From Rhodococcus rhodnii NBRC 100604 (GTDB lineage Bacteria; Actinomycetota; Actinomycetes; Mycobacteriales; Mycobacteriaceae): a stretch of 42,190 nucleotides of DNA. Both the position numbers and the translations under genes were made by a program. Below are positions 39,301 to 42,190 of the stretch, one piece after another (position 1 is the stretch's first letter; each line of letters begins with the position of its first letter). The DNA lies in NCBI RefSeq assembly GCF_001894925.1, contig NZ_BCXD01000031.1:1-42190 (forward strand). Direction: 5' to 3'. The notes under the pieces were generated by a model. The model was not told the DNA's origin, did no database searches, and worked only from the letters and a program-made list of their open reading frames with translations.

Positions 39301-40333
39301 GCCCGCCGTCAAGGACCAACTCGGCACCCGCATCGAGTTGCGGCTCGGCGATCCCTCCGACTCGGACCTCGGCCGCAAGGTGGCCGCGCTGGTTCCCGAG
39401 GGGCGGCCCGGACGCGGCATCACGCGCGACGGACTGCATCTGCTCATCGGTCTTCCCCGTGTCGACGCCACGCCCGACGTCACCGACCTCGCGTCCGGTG
39501 TCGCGGACGCCGTCGCGCGGATCGGTGAGGTCACCCGTGGCCGTGCGCCGCGGGTGCGCATGCTGCCGGAATCGTTCGGTCGCGACGAGTTGCTGCGGGA
39601 ACTGCCGGGCTGGCCCGAGGGCCTCGACCCCACGCGCAAGACGCTGCGCATCCCTGTCGGGCTCGACGAGGCGAATCTCGCACCGGTCTTCCTCGACTTC
39701 GCGGACCAGCCGCACTTCCTGATCTTCGGTGACACCGAGTGTGGCAAGACCACGGTGCTGCGCAACATCGTCGCCGGCGTCATGGCGTCGAACACCCCGC
39801 AGCAGGCGAAGATCATCATCGGCGACTACCGCCGGACGATGCTCGGAGCCGTCGAGACCGATCACCTCGCGGCCTACGCGCCGTCCTCCGAGATGTTCAC
39901 GCGCAACATGGGCGATCTCGCGGGAATCCTGCGGTCGCGCATGCCGAGTCCCGATGTCAGTCAGCAGCAACTGCGCGATCGGTCGTGGTGGAGCGGACCG
40001 GACATCTACGTCGTCGTGGACGACTACGACCTCGTCGTGACGTCCAGCGGCAACCCCGTCGCGGCCCTGCTGGAGTACCTCCCGCACGCCAAGGACATCG
40101 GGTTCCACCTGATCATCGCGCGCCGCTCCGGTGGCGCGGCGCGAGCACTCTACGAACCCGTCATCGCCCGGATGCGCGATCTCGCCTCCGCCGGTCTGGT
40201 GATGAGCGGCTCGCGCGACGAGGGCAATCTCATCGGCACGGTGCGGGCGAGTGCGATGCCGCCCGGTCGCGGAACCCTGGTGTCGCGTCGCGCCACGGGG
40301 CTCGTGCAGATCGCATCGATGACGGCGAGCTGA
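36335..40333 (+). CDS. eccC: Type VII secretion motor ATPase EccC (ESX-4-type)
   Basis: A 1,332-residue FtsK/SpoIIIE-type ATPase that drives secretion. Two membrane helices (about residues 40-90) are followed by a coiled stalk and three ATPase domains with Walker A motifs GATGSGKS (480-487), GGPQSGKS (830-837) and GDTECGKT (1132-1139). The first has a full Walker B (FIVVDEFSEL); the others read VIDGY and VVDDY, as expected for regulatory or substrate-binding domains. The WXG100 signal binds the last domain in ESX-1. EccC is one chain, not split as in ESX-1. The GTG at 36335 has GGGGGGAA before it; longer upstream readings lie over eccD and are rejected. The 36076-36334 gap shows no gene and a possible -10 element, TAGTCT at 36243. 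Confidence 0.95.
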   Translation: MSTVRFARRARREVPRIPAGEVSLQAPPEIPRIVPGNLLMKLLPVVMVVAMIGMMALMFTSGMARSPMAMLFPVMMMVSMLGMLAGGGRGNGPKASEANEDRKDYLRYLDQLRKDVGDTAQAQRASLEWSHPDPGTLWTLSGTPRMWERRITDPDYCHVRVGRGSQRLATRLIAPETGPVDDLEPVAAVSLRRFVRTHSVVPELPTAVSLRGFASLSIDGDRAAARSLVRAMLMQLCTFQGPDTLLVAVVCGPDTAREWEWVKWLPHSQHPDVVDGVGSARMIYGSILELESALGPMLALRSRFSRNSPPSAGVPQIVVVVDGGILDGDSGAITDGGVDSTIVIDLSHFCARLTATRGLQLVVDADSVGARSGSGVEKFAVPDVMSAHRAETLARRLAPYRAPSQSVADVEDDDAPAQSWGQMIGVGDITRLNPEHAWQPRLGRERLRVPIGLGVDGSPVEIDLKESAENGMGPHGLCIGATGSGKSEFLRTLVLGLVATHSPDALNLVLVDFKGGATFLGLEDAPHVAAVITNLAEELAMVDRMRDALAGEMNRRQELLRSAGNFANVTEYEKARMAGADLDPLPALFIVVDEFSELLSQQPEFAELFVAIGRLGRSLHIHLLLASQRLEEGKLRGLDSHLSYRIGLKTFSANESRSVLGVPDAYHLPASPGAGYLKCDSSEIVRFQASYVSGVYEGGHYDIRRHDAVEAIEARPKVFTSAPVALDAPPPSIEAVVPDVPVVAETRTTIEIIVDRIRGQGNPAHEVWLPPLEEAPTLDLMLPRSALTDPVPELSSLRAPIGAVDRPYDQRRDLMVVDLAGSAGNVAVVGGPQSGKSTALRTLVMSLALTHSAEQVQVYCLDFGGGTLSGIANLPHVGSVAGRRDVDRVRRTVAEMTTIVRTREERFRDLGIESMAEFRRLRASDPASSASARGAHEDPFGDVFLVIDGYASIRQDFEPLEAQLTALAAQGLSYGVHLVISLSRWGEVRPAVKDQLGTRIELRLGDPSDSDLGRKVAALVPEGRPGRGITRDGLHLLIGLPRVDATPDVTDLASGVADAVARIGEVTRGRAPRVRMLPESFGRDELLRELPGWPEGLDPTRKTLRIPVGLDEANLAPVFLDFADQPHFLIFGDTECGKTTVLRNIVAGVMASNTPQQAKIIIGDYRRTMLGAVETDHLAAYAPSSEMFTRNMGDLAGILRSRMPSPDVSQQQLRDRSWWSGPDIYVVVDDYDLVVTSSGNPVAALLEYLPHAKDIGFHLIIARRSGGAARALYEPVIARMRDLASAGLVMSGSRDEGNLIGTVRASAMPPGRGTLVSRRATGLVQIASMTAS

Positions 40334-40334
40334 C

Positions 40335-41717
40335 ATGACCACGGTCCTCGTCACCGAGCCGAGGTGCTGGATCGCCGACCGATCCGACGTCCGCAGCGGC
40401 CCCGCCCGTCTCGCACCCGACGAGGTGCGCGGCGGAGTCCGCGCGTCGACCACCGGGCCGGACGTGCTCGCGACGACCGGCGCGCGGTGGGTGCTCGTCG
40501 AGGGCGAACCGATTCGGGTGGCCGATGCGCTCGCCGCCGTCACCGGTACCGTCCACGGCTCGCGCGATGCGACGTGGATCGTTCCGTCGTACTGGGGCGC
40601 GCGACGGCGCGGCGCGGTTCTCACTGGAGCGGGGGAGCCGGCGTCGTCGATTCCGCTGGCGCGCGCCGCGAGCCTGCGCGCGTCGATGCGTGCGGACGTC
40701 GCTGTCGTCGAGATCTATGCGACGGCGGTCTGTGCGGTCCGCACGCCGGGCGTCGTGACGACCGATCTGGACGCGCCCGTGGCCGCGGAGTACGCGCGCA
40801 TCGACGCCGACCCCGTGGAGTGCGTCGCACGGGTCCTCGCCGCGGTGTGCGCCGGGGCCGCGGTGTCGGAAGTGCTCGTGTACTCGGCGTCCGGGCAGCC
40901 GGTCGGTGAAACGCTCTACCGTGCAGTGCGGCCGATCATCGGGCCACACACCGCGATTCGCGAGATGGGGGCCGACGAGATCGTCGCGGCCGTCGAAGCG
41001 GCGTACGCGGCGTCGGGTGGTTCGTCCGCGCCGCGGCGGCGTCGACCCCGCGGAGTGCTCGGAGTGCCGGGTGCGTCCGCACCGCGACGGAGAGCTCCGT
41101 CGCGTCCGCTCTGGGTGGGTGTGGCCGTCGTCGGAATGCTCGTCGCGGCGGTGGGTGTGGTGCTCCAGACTCAACGAGGGGACACGGCTGCCCCGAATGT
41201 CGCTTCCCCGAATGTCTCGGCGCCGGACGGCGAAACCCCCGCGGCCCCGCCCGTTCCGGTCGCGTCGGCACCCGGGGTTGCCGCCGTGGTCGACCTCGGT
41301 GCGGGCCTCGAGGCCGTGCTTCCCGCTGGCTGGCGTGACGCGCCCGAGCGTCGCGGCGACCTCGACGGTGTCGCACGCGCGGAGCTGCTACCGGAGTCCG
41401 GCGATCCGGCGAGGATCGTGATCGAACGGAACTCCCTCGACGGCCCGCGCTCGCTCGCGGACATCGGTGCAGAACTCGCGGACGCGGCGACGGCGACCGA
41501 CGGGCGGATCGACGGAGTCGACGCGAGCGCGACGTTCGGCGGACGTCCCGTGGTGGCGTACGTCGAGACCCCGGGCGACGGCTCGACCGTCCGCTGGTTC
41601 GTGATCCCGTTCGGCGAACGCGAGATCCAGATCAGCGTCGGATGCCAGTACCGGGACTCGTGGTTCGCGGTCCACCGACCGTGCCAAGAGGTCGTGGCCG
41701 GCGTGGGTGCGCCGTGA
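40335..41717 (+). CDS. Type VII secretion-associated protein, Rv3446c-like
   Basis: A 460-residue protein in the position of Rv3446c of the M. tuberculosis ESX-4 locus, between eccC and the WXG100 genes. The N-terminal half has an actin/Hsp70-like look of alternating beta strands and helices (VLVTEPRCWIADRSDV; VAVVEIYATAVCAV). A single membrane helix (about residues 258-280) and a Pro/Ala linker lead to a C-terminal domain of about 140 residues beginning VDLGAGLEAVLPAGWRDA. Such proteins are taken to be ESX-4 accessory factors of unknown role. The ATG is one base after the eccC stop, so it is coupled to eccC. Confidence 0.85.
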   Translation: MTTVLVTEPRCWIADRSDVRSGPARLAPDEVRGGVRASTTGPDVLATTGARWVLVEGEPIRVADALAAVTGTVHGSRDATWIVPSYWGARRRGAVLTGAGEPASSIPLARAASLRASMRADVAVVEIYATAVCAVRTPGVVTTDLDAPVAAEYARIDADPVECVARVLAAVCAGAAVSEVLVYSASGQPVGETLYRAVRPIIGPHTAIREMGADEIVAAVEAAYAASGGSSAPRRRRPRGVLGVPGASAPRRRAPSRPLWVGVAVVGMLVAAVGVVLQTQRGDTAAPNVASPNVSAPDGETPAAPPVPVASAPGVAAVVDLGAGLEAVLPAGWRDAPERRGDLDGVARAELLPESGDPARIVIERNSLDGPRSLADIGAELADAATATDGRIDGVDASATFGGRPVVAYVETPGDGSTVRWFVIPFGEREIQISVGCQYRDSWFAVHRPCQEVVAGVGAP

Positions 41718-41737
41718 CGGCCGCCACGGAGAAAAAC

Positions 41738-41778
41738 TTCCACGCGAGTGGAACCGATGGACGCGGCGCCGCGTCCAT
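41738..41778 (+). promoter_or_regulatory. Two adjacent hairpins before the WXG100 gene
   Basis: TTCCAC-GCGA-GTGGAA (41738-41753) has a GNRA tetraloop, and a perfect 22-base palindrome (41757-41778) follows three bases later. They fill much of the 127-base gap between the Rv3446c-like gene and the WXG100 gene. They could reduce read-through, mark an RNA processing site that gives a stable short esx mRNA, or bind a regulator. Confidence 0.5.
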
Positions 41779-41844
41779 ACACAACAGGGGTGGGCAGGCG
41801 TCGTCCAGCGGGGAGCGCTCCACCGAGATCAGAGGGAGGAATCG

Positions 41845-42162
41845 ATGGCAGGCGTAACTACCGACGTCGCACAGATGGAGGCCTCGGCCGGACATGTCGA
41901 GGACGTCAACGCTCAGCTGCAGGGGATCATCAGCAGCCTGCGTGGCCGGGTCGAGGGGTCGCGCGCATCGTGGCAGGGCGGCGCGCAGGTCGCGTTCCAG
42001 ACGCTCATGACCAACTACGACGACGCCTCGCGTCGCCTGCAGGAAACGCTCCAGTCGATCGCCGACCGGATCCGCGAGAACGGCAAGGGCTACGACGCTG
42101 CCGAGCAGGAGAACCTGCAGGCGATCAACAGCGTCGGCAGCAGCCTCAATATCGCCGGCTGA
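41845..42162 (+). CDS. WXG100 family type VII secretion target (EsxU/EsxT-like)
   Basis: A 105-residue helical-hairpin protein with the defining W-x-G turn in RASWQGGAQVAFQ (about residue 49-51), an N-terminal helix MAGVTTDVAQMEASAGHVED and a C-terminal helix ending in NIAG. WXG100 proteins are exported as dimers by the neighbouring EccC. By position it matches the first esx gene of ESX-4, EsxU-like, so a second esx gene should follow, but the window ends 28 bases later. AGGGAGGA stands before the ATG. The first base of the longer ORF at 41707 is rejected as it lies in the upstream gene. Confidence 0.93.
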   Translation: MAGVTTDVAQMEASAGHVEDVNAQLQGIISSLRGRVEGSRASWQGGAQVAFQTLMTNYDDASRRLQETLQSIADRIRENGKGYDAAEQENLQAINSVGSSLNIAG

Positions 42163-42190
42163 GTCCACAGCACCACCGAGACCATTAACT

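Noticed and set aside
41714-41857. A 47-codon frame starting GTG at the stop of the Rv3446c-like gene
   Set aside because: It overlaps the start of the WXG100 gene out of frame and its codons span the two hairpins; no family similarity and no reason to prefer it over a regulatory spacer.

Overview
The window comes from a high-GC Gram-positive bacterium of the mycolic-acid group (order Mycobacteriales: Rhodococcus, Nocardia, Gordonia and relatives). The evidence is an Emb-type arabinosyltransferase, an ESX-4-like type VII secretion locus, actinobacterial ribosomal proteins (zinc-type S14, S3 and L17 with long tails), frequent GTG/TTG starts and strong G/C bias at third codon positions. I cannot fix the genus from the sequence alone.

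Layout. (1) 149-3450: an arabinosyltransferase gene broken by one apparent single-base deletion near 1325. (2) 3562-7161, minus strand: a DrrA-type ABC ATPase with two ABC-2 permeases in four-base overlaps, preceded by a DUF4442 hotdog-fold gene. (3) 7162-28733: the S10-spc-alpha ribosomal protein cluster. It is cut into blocks: rpsJ to rpsQ; a Q-rich DUF4282 membrane protein; rplN to rpsZ; a methyltransferase remnant and an amino-acid permease; rpsH to rplO; secY-adk-map; a minus-strand dtd; infA-rpmJ-rpsM-rpsK-rpsD; rpoA-rplQ-truA. (4) 28730-29948: a small XRE-like regulator and an NADPH-dependent FMN reductase. (5) 29635-42162: an ESX-4-type secretion locus with eccE, eccB, mycP, eccD, eccC, an Rv3446c-like gene and one WXG100 gene. 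A second WXG100 partner would lie beyond the right edge.

How the parts work together. Region 3 makes the ribosome, the SecY translocon, the RNA polymerase alpha subunit, IF-1 and housekeeping enzymes (adenylate kinase, methionine aminopeptidase, tRNA pseudouridine synthase, D-aminoacyl-tRNA deacylase). Most neighbouring genes overlap by 1-4 bases or are spaced by a ribosome binding site. Strong hairpins close the blocks at 13096, 15604, 20431 and 26070, and a further one lies inside the start of truA. The three blocks that restart after a break (rpsJ, rplN, rpsH) share an rRNA-promoter-like module: TTG-type -35, 18-base spacer, TA-type -10, five bases, then RGTTGCC. Region 5 encodes a membrane secretion machine with its protease, motor ATPase and substrate.

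The most interesting points are this shared rRNA-like promoter module; possible competing RNA structures in the rpsH leader; a 41-codon reading frame and cUNCGg hairpins in the long rpsJ leader; a 314-base convergent overlap between the FMN reductase and eccE, made by an 18-base tandem repeat in eccE; the two disrupted genes; and a double hairpin in front of the WXG100 gene. I saw no CRISPR array, insertion sequence, phage gene, tRNA or rRNA gene. I did not find a clearly new multi-gene system; the novelty here is mainly regulatory and in gene structure.
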